Assembly: GCA_013398055.1 (NCBI GenBank)
Contig: VZRS01002403.1
Location: 39,074 to 103,073, forward strand
Length of the DNA: 64,000 nucleotides
Source of the DNA: Ifrita kowaldi
Lineage: Eukaryota; Chordata; Aves; Passeriformes; Cinclosomatidae
Direction of reading: 5' to 3'
Part shown: piece after piece, positions 1 through 12,474 of the stretch
Layout of the letters: every line of letters begins with the position of its first letter
Numbering within the stretch: the stretch's first letter is position 1
Program-made: the position numbers and the translations under genes
The notes under the pieces: generated by a model
The model's database searches: none
What the model was told of the DNA's origin: nothing
What the model saw: the letters and a program-made list of their open reading frames with translations, nothing else

Positions 1-1179
1 ACCAATATTTTATCCATGACCAATGGATTTTTTCAAATACTTATCCAACAGAGCTGGTCTGGATTCTGAGTGTGTTTTTTACTTAAACAACATCTTGTGG
101 ACTTGCCACGTGAATGCTTCTTTTTCAGTGTTAAATTCAGCTGCAAAATCAGCAGAGCAAATAATGCCTTCTTGATTGCCCAAGAAACAGAGGTGCAATT
201 TCCACAAATGCTTCCAAAGGGTTTTTCTGTACTTGTAGGCTATTAGATAAGGAGATTCCAAGGTTCTGCACGGTTTCTAATTTTAAGTCATCCATATGCA
301 GCAGAAAACCAGCTAAGAGCATGAGCCATCTAGTAAATACAAATCAACATTGAAATAGGAATGTCAAAACTAGAGTAGGTTTAAGATGTGTTTGGGACAT
401 GCGGAATCTCAAGCATTGATGTAGGCCATGCACAAGCTATAAAAACAAAAACCAAAAGAAAATTAACAAAGTATCTTTTTGTTCAAGTAAAAAAAAAAAA
501 AAAGACCACTACTAGCAATCAATTGACCTGTATTTATTGAGGTTTTTTAAAAAATTGTTACAGATAATGAGCTGGGACCAAAAATTGGAGATCTCTCAGC
601 TGACATCAATGTAAAGTTATCAGTGGCCTTTCAAAAAGGAAAAAAAAAAAACCACACCTGTATTTAAAAAGATCCACCAGAGTTTCAAATGAGTGCAGTC
701 ATGAAATCCACAGCTGAGCATCAGGTGTTTTAGATCCCACTGAAGTTGATGTTTAAGGGCTAATAGTCAAACTATTCAGCTGTTTTCAAACCAAGATTTG
801 TTGCTCAAGGTAGCGCATGACTACAGACCTTGCTTATGCTGTTGTGCTGACAGAGTTAAAGCTAATTATACAGTGTGTGTAGGACTTAAGGAGAAATATG
901 GGGAGAGATACTGGTTTATTCAAGTATTTGCATGAGTTACAGAACCACAGCAGGGGTTTTTCTGACCATCTTAAATGACACTTTCCCTTTTACTATACAT
1001 GCTGAAGACATATAGGTGGTGATAAAAAAGCAGATAGAAACTTACATAGTTGGGAAGGGCCTCTCTGTAAGAAAAGCAAAGACTTTTATCTTGGTGATAA
1101 GAGGTCTGCTGGGAGATGTAGAAGAAGACAGTTTCATGAGAATATATTTATTTCAACATACTCCTTTTTCCTTTCTTAG
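1..1179. other. Unique non-coding sequence, no gene seen
   Basis: This AT-rich stretch has short A-runs (near 491 and 641). The only open frame on the minus strand, at 79-261 (60 codons), resembles no protein family I know and has no splice or promoter context. I see no repeat family, RNA gene or conserved-looking block. Confidence 0.5.
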
Positions 1180-1209
1180 CTGTAGATATGGAGTATTTGA
1201 ATACATCAG
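1180..1209 (+). other. Candidate 30-bp micro-exon
   Basis: A pyrimidine-rich tract (about 1161-1177) ends in TTAG, followed by 30 bases and then a donor reading CAG|GTGAGA. In phase 1 the segment reads V-D-M-E-Y-L-N-T-S with a split codon at each end. A second frame is also open, and 30 bases is too short for codon use to mean much. The acceptor and donor are both good matches to consensus, which is the only real support. The segment is symmetric (a multiple of three), as expected for a cassette exon. It may equally be a chance pair of splice-like sites; I do not recognise the peptide. Confidence 0.15.
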
Positions 1210-2329
1210 GTGAGAACATGGCTGACCTCCAGGACCTGAATGGTTTGGAGTCTAGGTATTTCTCTAGTAAGGAGGAGTTGGCCTACAGACAACACACTTT
1301 TCTCTGTGAGCAGTTAGTTTCAATGCTGAGTAATTTCATGCTCAATCCACCTATCTTAGATGATTTATGCCTAAAAAGGGAAGGTCTTGGCCAGAAGAGG
1401 GTGCAAAATTACCTAGCAAGCCAAGACACGTTTTTGTGTACCTTAAAGAAATCTTTATGGCACATAAAACCGTTGAGGAAAAGTCAAAGTTGCAGTATGC
1501 TTGTCAGATAGCTGTCCCTTAGCTGAGAGGAGCTTCCTGGGCATCTACATTTTTTGTATCACAAAAACTCTCAAGAGTGAATGTGATAACACCAAAAGCA
1601 GTGCTCACAATAAAAAAACTGCTCAGTGCTGAAAATGTTATCAAGAAGATAGGCAATATTGATATAGTCTTCTGTGTACTACATAGGCTATTTCTGACTG
1701 ATACATAAATGACATGGAATGCATGTCTCGGCCTCTTCAGGTAGATTTTAATCTTTAAAATAAATATTTGTAGATCTTTCAAAATCCTGTGATATTTTGT
1801 AACAATGTTGTCATATCTCCAAAGTGACAGTATGATAACTTTCTTCACACTGAAAATATACCTGATAGTACCCTGTGACTCCATAGCAGAATTGAAAAAA
1901 AAAAATTAAAAGAAAAGTGACATGATATTCAGCATAAGTCAGAATGGCAGCCTGCTCCTCAAAGGATGAACTCTGGGGAAACCTACAGGAGTGTCTCCAT
2001 CATGTCAGAATGACTATGTATTTGGAAAAGCATCAAATAATGATTAATTTTATAACTGATTAATTCATTTCTCAGATTGACAAAAAAAGTTCTTAAACTT
2101 TTTACTGCATCATTTACATAAATTGAAGTTACTCACTGAAAAAAGTGCTAACAATGTTTTGACCTGAGACCCTTCAAAAAGGACATTTTTTGAGTTTGAC
2201 ATGCAGACCTTGAAAGCCAACCTGTTTTAGTGGGATATGTCTTCCTTTCCTTCATGTGAGAAAGTATTTCAGAAGAATTGCTTTGAGGGTAGCACCAATT
2301 CTTAATTAATTGATAGACTATTCATACAC
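1210..2329. other. Unique non-coding sequence, no gene seen
   Basis: The two longest open frames here (1188-1511 on +, 1519-1884 on -) have no recognisable domain. The minus-strand frame is rich in Ile, Phe and Lys, as expected from translating AT-rich non-coding DNA. No repeat family was recognised. Confidence 0.5.
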
Positions 2330-2915
2330 TGTAGTGCTTTAGACCCAGCCAGCAGCCAAGCCCCATGCAGCCACTCACTCACTCTCCCACCAGCAGGACT
2401 GGGGAATGAATTGGAAAGGTAAAAGACAGAAAATTTGTTGGTTGAGATGAAGACAGTTTAATAGGAAAAGCAAAAGCCATGCACACAAGCAAAGCAAAAC
2501 AAGGCATTAATTCACTTCTTCCCATGGGCAGGCAGGTGTTCAGCCATCCGCAGGAGAGCAGGGCCCCATCACATGTAATGATTATTTGGAAATACAAACA
2601 CCATCACTCCAACAGTCCCCCCTCTTCCTCCTTCTTCCCCCCACTTTGTGTACTGAGCATGATGTCATGTGGTCTGGAATATCCCTCTGGTCAGCTGGGG
2701 TCACCTGTCCCGGCTGTGTCTCCTCCCAGCCTCCCAAGCACCCCCCACATTCCTTGCCAGCGTGGCAGTATGGAAAACAGAAAAGGTCTTGGCTCTGTGC
2801 AAGTCCTGCTCAGCAATAACAAAAAACATCTCTAAATTATCAACCCTGTGCTCAGCACAGCCCCATAACAGCCACTGTGGAGAAAAATAACTCTATCCCA
2901 GGCAAAACCAGCACA
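2330..2915 (-). mobile_element. Solo LTR of an avian endogenous retrovirus, minus strand
   Basis: The 586-bp block starts TGTAGTG and ends CAGCACA on the + strand, giving the TG...CA ends of an LTR. Read on the minus strand it follows an LTR family I recognise from neoavian birds: the opening TGTGCTGGTTTTG, the stretch about a GATAGAGTTA motif, the centre with ACACAGCCGGGACAG, and a 3' part with ATTAAACTGTCTT serving as polyadenylation region. The position where the family carries a TATAAA promoter box reads ACACAAAG here (about 2645-2655), so the promoter looks lost. No gag, pol or env sequence flanks it, so it is a recombined solo copy. I see no clear target-site duplication, which fits an old insertion. 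The short open frames inside are not genes. I recognise the family from memory and do not assign it a library name. Confidence 0.85.
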
Positions 2916-4989
2916 ATCTTTTTTCTCCAAGATACCACTATAACTCCAAAAGTATATTTGATGTAATACATCGTTTCATTTTAGGACAAATGAACCTACT
3001 GTTAGATCCATTTTCCCCTCTTTCCCTTGCTTTTAGTGTTTTCCTCTGGTATAAAAAACCAAGAGTGATAACTTCAAAGTTGCATTACAGCAGTGATACA
3101 AGGATGAGTAGATATTAATAAGGCTGTAGCTGGGATGTTGTTTATCATACAGTATTTACAGAGAAGATCTTAGGTGGCTACAGCTGAAGTGGAAGAAACC
3201 AGTCCAAGACCTAACTATATGTACGTCCGAGTAAGGTATCATAGTCTTAGATAAATAAAATACTTTTGGGTTTCTTAGAAAGATTCCTTCAGTAAGTGGA
3301 GTATTAGTAATTGTGAAATGCAGAAAACATTAGCAGTGAATTGTAAATTTACATAAGGTAAGGGCAAGCAGAGATTTATTTCACTTTCATAAAGCAGACT
3401 CTGGAGGGTTAGTATTAAGGTAAGCAAAGATCCTTCCTGATTTATAGGCAAAAATGTAGTACAGCAAGTTTACTGGTTTTTATCTAGCAGGTGAAAGGTT
3501 AAAAGCAGCTCTGTACCCAGAGAAGAAAAATATTTGCAATAGAAATGTACTAAGGAAAGTGCACTCGAATGTTTAATTCTTCCTGGTACCTTTTTAGTTG
3601 TCTTCTCCTGTAGTGGAAGACTGCTGATGAGACTGCTTGTACTTTTGCCCTCATGAGACCCAAAGCAAAAATGCTGTCATTAAAAGCATATCTACCTCAG
3701 CATCAACCAGTGGTCATCACAAAAAAAACAGTCTGATTGTCCTGAAGTGTTCTAGCAGCTTTGTTGTTTTCCTGGAAAACTCAAAATTATAATTCCTGAG
3801 AACAAGGACTTAGAAACCCTCTAAAAATAGTATTAGTCTCCAGTTCTAGGTTATGTCTATTTCTCTTGATGTTTGAGTATATGAAGGAGTAGGAAATAAG
3901 AAGAGTTGCAGAAATGAATAGTTTCTGATGCTAAAAGTACATAATGCGAAGATGTGTTAATCTGTACTGAAGTTGAACATGCAGCCTCCAAAGACATCAA
4001 ATCCTGCCATGATGTCTGTTCTGAAACAGAAACCCACATGTGATGAACGAGCAAGTGGTACTTAATCAGTGACTTATTTTACATAGGTAGATATGAATCC
4101 GGCATGCTGTTGTTTTTCCCAAGTATATTTTTCTTGGATGGGGAAGAGGATTTGTAATCACACATCCTTGTATGTGATTTCCTATCAAGCTGATCCCACA
4201 GAGCAGATGCCTATCGCTATCCCCAGCCTGTGGATTTAGGTCCAGATCTTTAAAGTCGTCTGAGTAAATAAAGTAACAGGAAGGGATCAAGAGGGGTTTA
4301 CGTGCAGTGCCCTTTTGAAGTCATACATCATGTAAAATTTCTCTCAACAGGAGTTACATTGTTGCTAAATCCTACCTCATCTACTTTAAGCTTGACTCCC
4401 AGTTCCTTGAAAAGCCGCTGTCTGTGTGTTGGTGTTTTTCATCTGAGAGTCACAGTCTTCCTGCAGGATCTGGGCTTTGCAACTAGAGATTGTGAGGACT
4501 GATAACAGTGAAGCACTGCCAAGCCTTTTCTCAGCTCAGTGCACTAGAATCTTATCTGTCTGATCCTGAGAAGTTGTGTTACTTCTGTTACCTGTGCACA
4601 CTTTTTCCCCTCTTTTTTTGGTCAGGTATTCCGTGTCCAAGACAGACTAAGCTGATGTTACTCCTCTCAGGCACCTCCAAGGCACCACTAATACCCCATC
4701 TCTATCTGTCTCCCTCTTGTGCATTACAAGCTTGGAGGAGCGAGCTCTGCTCTTCCCCTGGCTCCATTTCTCCAGGGCTTCTTGCTTGCAGAAAACAGCG
4801 TGTGCTTGGAAGGGCTCCTTGTGATGCCTCAGGATTTTAACTTTTATATTTTTCATATATTTGTAATTCTGCAATTCTTTAGTGTATAACTCTAAACTCC
4901 ATATACAGTGTTAGCTACTGTTCTCCCATTTTGGTCAGACAAAATGATTCCTCTCTATGCCTGAAACTCAAGGACATCTTACTGTCTCT
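2916..4989. other. Unique non-coding sequence, no gene seen
   Basis: Ordinary AT-rich single-copy sequence. The open frames at 3857-4054, 4066-4290, 4302-4502 and 4508-4840 are short, overlap one another on opposite strands, and resemble nothing known. The part from about 4860 may include the upstream portion of the LTR that follows, whose 5' edge I cannot place. Confidence 0.45.
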
Positions 4990-5001
4990 GGCCCCGAGAA
5001 A

Positions 5002-5272
5002 TGTAAACAAAAGTGAGTAGGGGAGGAGCAAACTTGTGGTAAATGGCTTCATTACCTGAAGCTGTAATTGGAGGATTAACCCCCGATATGCAAATAGACC
5101 AAACTTATAAAAGTATGGAAACCCATGACCCATCGTCCATTTCTGGGTGTAGCCCCTGGGTGGGCTCTTCTCTGCCCTAATCTACTTGAAGGTCCTTCAA
5201 TAAATAAAACCACTTTTTATTCTCTTAATTTTGTCTAGCCTCTGTTTCTAGGTAGTCCCAACAAAGGCATCA
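5002..5272 (+). mobile_element. Probable second LTR (different ERV family), plus strand
   Basis: The segment has the order of LTR signals on the + strand: a TATAAAAG box at 5106-5113, a polyadenylation signal AATAAA at about 5199, then a T-rich tract and a closing stretch with TCTAGCCTCTGTTTCTAGG followed by CCCAACAAAGGCATCA. That 3' end resembles avian betaretrovirus-like LTRs, in which the final CA closes the element. The spacing of about 93 bases between TATA box and polyadenylation signal is right for a short R region. The 5' edge is uncertain: 5002 is the nearest plausible TGT, but U3 may extend further upstream. No internal retroviral genes follow, so it would be a solo LTR. Confidence 0.5.
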
Positions 5273-6461
5273 CTTGCTTGCCCCATCAAGAGCTGCCACT
5301 TTTGATTTTCCCTGTGTGCAATACAAGCACAGGGCACTCATGAGAGTGCATTTCATGCACCACTGTCCAAGAAGCACAGTGGAGAAACTTTTGGAAGGCA
5401 AAAAGTTCTTGTCATAGATATGTATTGTACTTTGGAAAATATTCCATGGTACCACACATCTTTTATTTTTCTTCTGTGTGCGGTCAGTACTGACCATCAT
5501 TCTGCAAGTTCTCACTCTTCAAGAGACAGGAACTGCTTGGCCTGTGTTCCTTTTGCTACTCTCTGGAGCTCTGTGGATATTACCTTGCCAGAGTGCAAGA
5601 GATGTTTTTTCAAGCTGAAATGCTTTCTCCAAACAGAAGAATGCATGAGCCTGCCCCTGGCTACACATGTACATTGTGCTAATGCTTGTGAGCACTGGCC
5701 CTGAAACAGATTCGGAAGAATAACATAAAATAAATAAAATTATATAAAATTTTTAAAATCCTGTTTCTGCTTGTAAACTCTTTGTTAAGTGTCCTTGAAT
5801 GTGTTTTTGGAGATGAAAAAACAAATAACAGTCCCATTTTTGAGTTATTTGACTGATGGTGAGGTAGGGAACAGACTAGACTAGACTAGTCCTGCTATGT
5901 TCTGCATGAAAAATTATGGCCCATGTCTGAGGGCTCTATCCAGGAGACAAGCTCTCTGCAGTGCAGACCCCAGGCCCATCCAGCAAAGAGAGTCAGAGAA
6001 GGACACAACTACAACATCACTGAGGCAGAGACTGAATGCCCCAGGGAAATGAACAAGTATTGTTTATCTCAGAAAGTTTTGCAGCCATTTAGTTCTGGAG
6101 CATCTCCTGCTCCAGGCTGAGCCCAGATCTTTGATCTCCTAGTGTCAGAGATGAGGGAGCTTGCCATCCTGTGGAAGGCCAGCTAAACTGGATAAACACA
6201 GAAGACTCTTAAAAAACCCACAGTATCCGTGTGTTTTTTGCAAATGTGTTTAGGTGGACAAGTGATCTCAAGATGATCCATAGCTCTCACCCCCATCTAC
6301 CCCAGGAAGGTACATGCCTCCTTCCTACAAAGTGACAGAGCCAACGCCCAGGCTGACAAAATTGCCCATTCTGTCCTTTCTCCAGCACAGGGCTGGGAAG
6401 AAATGTCATCAAGGATTTCCTCAGCAAGTAGTGGTAGGCAAAGGAGGAGAGAGCAAGAAGA
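5273..6461. other. Unique non-coding sequence, no gene seen
   Basis: No coding or RNA gene is supported. The segment includes a small imperfect ACTAG repeat near 5873-5889 and an AT-rich patch at 5723-5760. The frames at 5420-5704 and 5923-6120 have no recognisable features. Confidence 0.45.
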
Positions 6462-7195
6462 ATCAAATCAAATAATATCAAATAGAATAGAATAATTGAG
6501 TTGGAACAGGCCTACAGTGATCATCGAGTCCAACTGCCTGACAGCTTCAGGGTGACAATAGTTAAAGCATACTATTAAGGGTGTTGTCCAAAAGCCTCTT
6601 CAGCACTGACCAGCTCAGGACACTGACCACCTCTCTCAGGAGCCTTTTCCAGGGTTTGATCACCCACTGGGTAAAGAAATGCTTCCTCATGTCAAGTCTG
6701 AACCTCTTCTGAGGGGCACAGCTTTGAGCCATTCCCACATGACCTGGCACTGGGTCCCAGGGAAAAGAGGGACCTTTTCCCCTTCCTCCCTTGAGAAAAT
6801 TGTAGACATCAGTGAAGTTGCCCCTCAGCCACCTTCTCTCCAAACAAGAAAACCCCAGTGTCCTGAGCCGCTCCTCACAGGACACCCTGCCAGCCCCTTC
6901 GCAGCTTCGGTGCCTTCCTCTGGATGCATTCAGGGACCTTCACATCCTTTTGAAATTGTGCAGCCCAGAAGCACACACAACACTCAGGGTGAGGCCATGC
7001 CAACACCAAATACAGCAGGATAATCCCCTCTTTGGAGTGGCTGGTGAAGCTGTGTTTGATGCATTCCAGGGCATGGTTTGCCCCCTGGGCTGCCTGGGCA
7101 CACATGGCTGATTCCTGTTGAGCCTCCTGCCAGCCCCAGACCCTTTCTGCAGGGCTGCTCTCCAGCCACTACTCACCCAGTCTGATTTGTGCTCA
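6462..7195 (-). mobile_element. CR1 LINE, 5'-truncated 3' end, minus strand
   Basis: Read on the minus strand, this shows the familiar course of an avian CR1 3' end. It has a run about an aged host-like segment with the words CTGGCAGGAGGCTCAACAGG, a stretch ending in GAGCGGCTCAGGACACTGGGG, the block encoding residues such as HFFTQWVIKPWKRLLREVV, then TTGGACTCGATGATCACTG and TTCCAACTCAATTATTCTATTCTAT as the tail. The ATTCTAT-type terminal repeat lies at the low-coordinate end (about 6462-6496), which fixes the orientation. The element is 5'-truncated at about 7195, as most CR1 copies are. The open frames within it (for example 6562-6885 on -) are fragments of the LINE and not host genes. It looks moderately diverged. 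Confidence 0.9.
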
Positions 7196-10100
7196 GAAAT
7201 TTGGGAAAAGGTTATCCCAAAGTGACTAGCTGAGCATTAGTTTTCCGGTTGGATAGTTACTTAATGATAATGAACTGCAACAAAAGTTCAGATCCTCTTG
7301 GCACTTTAGATGCAATGTAGTTTTAATTTCAAATTATTATATATGTTATTATCATACAAAAATATAACATTAGCCTCTTAGATAATAAAAGTAAAATAAT
7401 CACCTTAACAAGAAAATAATATGACAGATAATAAACAGTTCTTACCTCCATCTCTTTATATATTGTAGGACATTTAGGTCTTTCAGAGGGTGGACTTGTT
7501 AAAACAATTCCGCATCTCACATTCAAAAATGTTCGTCTAGATTGACAACAGAAATTATTTACTCCAGTCATCACTCTTTTAAGAGTCTCTGAACATAGCT
7601 TTGTTAGATTAGAGGTAACCCTTACAGCACACATTCTGGAACAATATCCTCTACTAAGCCCATTTAACATAGTGCTTTTCAAGCAGCAGTGGCCTCAGAA
7701 GAATTTAGTTAATGAAGGAAGATACTAAGAAGTCAGTATTTTACTGAACTTAAATAAGGCTAATTTGCCATGACTTCTTGGAGACAATTTTTTGCTGCAA
7801 AAGTGAGTTACTCACAAGGGCAATGGTTACACTCTGTGTAGCCATAGTGCCTTCAAGAAGCTGTTTGCTTTTGATGCAGGCAATACTTACTAGAGATGCA
7901 TACCAGAAAATACTGATGTTTGAAGCAAAGGGAAAGTTGTGTATCTAAATGCAGACATGCACCTAATGAGCCACTGAAAAATCAAGTAATAAAGCTCTGC
8001 TCAAAATCAGAGGCTATCCACATATTCATCCTGAGTTAACAGTTCTGGAGCTTGACCGCAGGCAGTGTTTACTCATGTTTCCCAAGTTACAGGAGCTGCC
8101 AATCAGAAGGAGACCATTAACCATTGAGAAAATAATTAACTGGGGAATGCACAAAGCAAAATGACCAGTAGCTTGAATCAGAAGACTTCCCTTTGGGATT
8201 GGTAAATACACAATGTTCATTTAGCAACCCCTGCAAAATGTAATGCTTAATAGGTGGTGAAGGTTGTTTCTTTTTCTGCTTTTGTTATTGAAATACTAAA
8301 TGTTTATCTTTTCAAGGTCCTCCCCAGTACTTTTCAAACACTTTCCCATCATTACTTCTTCACTTATGTAATATACTATACCAAAACTCTCAGAACATGT
8401 CATAGGATCCTACTCATTACTGGGCTAATTTATTCATAAAACCATTTTGCTTATAAGACTGTGCTACTGTCAGTAGCTCAAAGAGCAGCTGCCACTGAAT
8501 GCTAAAACTGTTGTATACAACTGTCCTCACATTTCTCCTGAGTTTAAAACTGGATCCCAGCTAACAGATTTTTTGTCTTTGTTTATGGTAGGAGTGGATG
8601 GTTGGAATCTCTTATTGTCTGTCATAAGTCCTGTGCTCATCTGGTTAAGTCCAAAGTTCGCACTTGTAAGTGATAGGAGATTTTATAACAATTTGTTTAA
8701 TTTCTGTGTTTCTTATAGTAAAAAAAAAGTTAATTTGACTGTATATGAAAACCAACAAAAGATGGCAAACAGCATGAGTAATGGCTAACAAGTTGCAATT
8801 TAAATACTAAGGAGATAAGCGCCATCAGGAAAAAAACTAAGCATATCAAGTTTTGTTATGCCTCTAGGGATAGGCAAATTTTTCTCTTCCATATAAGACT
8901 TTATATAAAGCTCTGCTATTAAGACATCATTGTTATATTTCCTTTTTAAAGAGATGGGTTTTATAAATGTAGATTGTTGGGGGCTTGGGATTATAGGTTG
9001 GCTTTTTTTTTTCCTTAGCACAACTGTCTGCACACAAAAGAAGCCTAGGAGCATAGAAAGCAAATTGCTAGCTGATTTTGACAAATAAGCCACACAGCAC
9101 AGTCATTTAAACTTTTAGAGTACACTTGAACCCATTTGACTTCCAGAAATGGATTTCATGCAGTTCAGAGAAGCCTACATCTTGCTTGTACACACATGAA
9201 AATCCCATTGCAGGAAAGGCATGCAGACTTACTAAGGCTAATATTAATTTTATAGCATATGTCTCTTACCTATGATTTCACTGTTGATTTTATTCCATGT
9301 ATAATTGTTCTGTAGGAAATTGCAATTGAGGATATGATAAAGAAAAAGAATAATCCTTATTGTTCAAGTTTCCCAAGTGCTTTTTCATTGTATGGATTTA
9401 GGATTTTGATACTACAACCCTACACTGCAGAATATTTTAAAGAACTTCCCTCACTTTTTTGACTGTAAATAATTTTATATTCAGTTTTTGTAAAAGGGCC
9501 AGATAATATTGGCTAACTTGGATTCTTCTTTGGTTTTTTAATTAATTCAAAGTAGAATCTGTCTATTTGGATTGTAAACCAGAGAATCTGGTTGTACTCT
9601 AATTGTTCTTCAGTTGCACACAGATTTAAAAGTGCTTGGTTTGTGCAATCCATTTGTTGCTGACCCATTGACTTCATAGGAAGGAGTCTCATCAGCTTCA
9701 TTAGGTGTTGGGTTAAGACAAGCTTTTTCTGTGTGAGAATGGTCTTCACAGGCAAACACACATCCCAGCAGTTACCCTGTGTTTCATACCAAATTCTGCA
9801 ATGATAAAGCTCCAGTTCCCAAAAACATCATGTGTTCCATCTTCATGAGGGCAGAGCTGAAGCGCTACAGCAGTCTTAATTCCTATCCCTCGCTGTTCTA
9901 ATGTTAGGTGGTTTTGGTGTGTGGAAACCACTGTTGAAATACACCACCACAGACCTTTCACAGAAGAGTAGAGGTATCTGTAAATGGGAAGGAAGAAAGA
10001 AGTAGATCCTGATGTTTTCCTGGCGCTGTATTTCAAGGTGTATCTGCTCCACAAAAACAGATAAACATCAAACCCCACATGTATAGATACACCTCTACTT

Positions 10101-10860
10101 TATATTCTAGGCTGGTTTTCTTAGCATTCTTCTGTGTATCTTTAGCAGAGATATTATTACTGTCCCAGGACATTCCCTTAGAACATTCAAATCTTGCCTA
10201 TATTGAAATTATATTTTATTATTTATTATATTACTAACCTAAATATGTATTTTTCTGTGGAAAACAGAGGCATGTTCAGCTTTAAAAGAACCTTGCTTGT
10301 TCCTGGATTTCTACTTTATGTACTAAACATGAAAAAAGCTTTAAAAAGTAATGTAAATGAAAAATATTACAGAAGAGTAAAAATCTAGTGATGTCTTTAA
10401 ACCTCCCACACTGCAATTGAGTACAATTCCAACAAGCCACAGGTGTACACCATATGCATAGGTGAAAATGTGATTATGAGAGGTCTGATGACAGTTCTGG
10501 GTCCACAAAGCATTCATCTCAATATAAACATCTGTTATGTATTCAAGGCAAAACTGTGCAGAATATAGAGCTATAATTGAGGTTTTAAATGCAGAGATAT
10601 CAGGAAACTCCAGGTTATTGCCCCAACAGGAACTCAAATTTGATCACATTATAAAAAGATAGTATTTTTTATTAGTGTACATGATGTTAGGCTTCATGCC
10701 TTATTATACTGAGATGGAATTGCTTCAGCTCAACAGAGTGTAGGGACTACTGACTTGGAGTGATGCACTTATTTCTCAATTATGGGATTGATGCACTCTT
10801 CTGGCAGAGGGGCTCTAATGAGCTGGGATGTTGTTAGCTGTCAATATACATTGTGAAAAT
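7196..10860. other. Unique non-coding sequence, no gene seen
   Basis: A long AT-rich stretch. Open frames at 7329-7682, 8800-9093 and 9746-10078 (all minus) are lysine-, isoleucine- and phenylalanine-rich or otherwise without recognisable domains. The part at 9650-9990 is a little GC-richer and could be an old, unrecognised repeat or a weakly conserved segment; nothing in it is diagnostic. Confidence 0.45.
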
Positions 10861-10867
10861 CCTGTGG

Positions 10868-11010
10868 TTTGATTGGCTGCTCCCTGTCATGAACCAGCAA
10901 TAAATATGATGTGCCCAACTTCTGTATTCCTCTGCTGACAGCTGAAGTTGCCAAATCCTTTGCATTATATATAAAAGACCCTGTTATCAGATGCTTATAA
11001 TTTGGCCAAA
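10868..11010 (+). promoter_or_regulatory. Promoter- or enhancer-like segment (CCAAT and TATA motifs)
   Basis: An inverted CCAAT box (ATTGG) lies at 10872-10876 and a strong TATA-like string, TATATATAAAAG, at 10966-10977. The stretch between is less AT-biased than its flanks and has clean words such as GCTGACAGCTGAAG. The spacing between the two motifs is longer than in a classical core promoter. No open reading frame or recognised transcript follows. It may be a conserved non-coding element, a promoter of an unannotated non-coding RNA, or chance in AT-rich DNA. Confidence 0.2.
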
Positions 11011-11724
11011 CTTTAGCCGTGCAGGATTGAATTTCCTGTGCCTTGTGTCTGCCTTTAGGCGAATGTCCTTTTTAATTTCTTCTAAAACCATTTATGAGAA
11101 AGAAATAAGGGGAAACAATATTAACCACACAAGGTCTCTTCACAGCTCTCCATGTCTTGCTGCATTTCCAAAAGTACAGCCTGAAAGACAAAATAAGTCA
11201 GACTAAACTGCTAGGGACTGGAAACCTCAGCTTTGTGCACTTGAGCAGCCTGGGACAAGAGAGGGTATATAATCTTTCTTATTTTCTTTGGCATTTTTAT
11301 TCTTCTAACCCCAGATCAATCACATATAAACAGCACTAAAGACTCACTCCTACATCAGATCAAATAGCTTTTCACAGTGTCATTCTTCTTGAGATATCAA
11401 CAGTACATACACAGTTTTGTGGGTTTTTTTAAACAAATATTGTAAGAGGAATCCTCTTAGCACCAAGGTGTATCAGACTAAAGGCTTACCATGTCCTCTT
11501 AGATGCAATAGCTCAATATCACTAGTAATCAGAAAAGAAGAAAACACCAATATGTCACTTTGGAAGCCTGAAGTGTCTTCACGCTCAGTAGCTGAGGTTT
11601 TGATCACTGTTTTAGACATTGCAATTTGGACCTCCATTCTAATGATAACACATTCTAAAAATAATGATTATACAAATATCACTGAGAGCTGTCAGGTGGA
11701 ATCTTTTGAGAAGATTAAAAATAT
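11011..11724. other. Unique non-coding sequence, no gene seen
   Basis: No supported gene. The 134-codon frame at 11417-11821 owes its length to reading through the following TTCC microsatellite (its C-terminus is a run of Ser-Phe-Leu-Pro) and is not credible as a gene. Confidence 0.5.
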
Positions 11725-11796
11725 GTCTTCCTTCCTTCCTTCCTCCCTTCCTTCCTTCCTTCCTTCTTTCCTTCCTTCCTTCCTTCCTTCCTCTTT
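11725..11796. repeat. (TTCC)n microsatellite
   Basis: About 70 bases of TTCC/CTTC tetranucleotide repeats with a few interruptions (CTCCC near 11743, TTCTTTCC near 11764). All-pyrimidine on the + strand, so it could form triplex DNA. Expected to be length-polymorphic. Confidence 0.95.
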
Positions 11797-12474
11797 AGGC
11801 CATTTGTTCACAGAAGGGTAGGGTTGTTGCTAGGCTTGCCAGTAAATGCCAGCTGATGTTCTCTTTGGTGGAAGAATATCACCCCTGAGAATAAGACTAC
11901 AACCCATATCCTTAGCAGTGGGAACACAGTGGCAGGGAGGCTGCACTAAACTGTGCAGGTTAAGACTCTAACTTTGTGAGTTTTTACTTTAACACAAAAA
12001 TCCTGAACAAAAAAAGTTGGGTACAAAATTTTCTTAAACTTTTATTTCAAGGAAAGATGGAAGTGACATTTTTTTACCAAGCCTTTCCAGAAGAAAAATA
12101 GCCGATTTTAACCCCTCCAGCCTTCATTCAGAGATTTCCCTCCCTCATCCCTACCTCCCCCACGCACACATCCATGTATCTTTGTGAGCTGAGTAGAAAT
12201 TAAAGCAGAATTTGACTCTGTGTAATGAAATCTATTTTTTCCTCAAAAAAGCCTGTCACGTTACAAATGCAAACTCTTTCTAGTAAATTTTCCTTTCACT
12301 TTATTTCTTTCCTGTGCTTTTTACTTCCCCCCCCCGTCCTTTTTACTCTCTCTCCCTTTCTCTCTTAAGCGCAATGAAAAGAGTTCTTTAACCAAACAAA
12401 TGTAAATACGTAAGTGGTAGGGATTTTTTTAAAAGTATGTTTTTCAGTTCATCTAACAAAGACATATCTGTCTG
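11797..12474. other. Unique non-coding sequence with pyrimidine-rich tract
   Basis: Nothing gene-like. A pyrimidine-rich tract at about 12290-12367 includes a run of nine C at about 12327 followed by CT/CTCT repeats. Confidence 0.45.

Noticed and set aside
1519..1884. 121-codon minus frame with hydrophobic C-terminal part
   Set aside because: Ile/Phe/Lys-rich composition typical of translated AT-rich DNA; no family resemblance.
2379..2890. Four overlapping frames on both strands
   Set aside because: They lie inside the solo LTR and show no retroviral protein motif.
6562..7176. Several minus-strand frames of 60-107 codons
   Set aside because: They lie inside a CR1 LINE fragment and are not host genes.
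11417..11821. 134-codon + frame
   Set aside because: Its C-terminus is the translated TTCC microsatellite.
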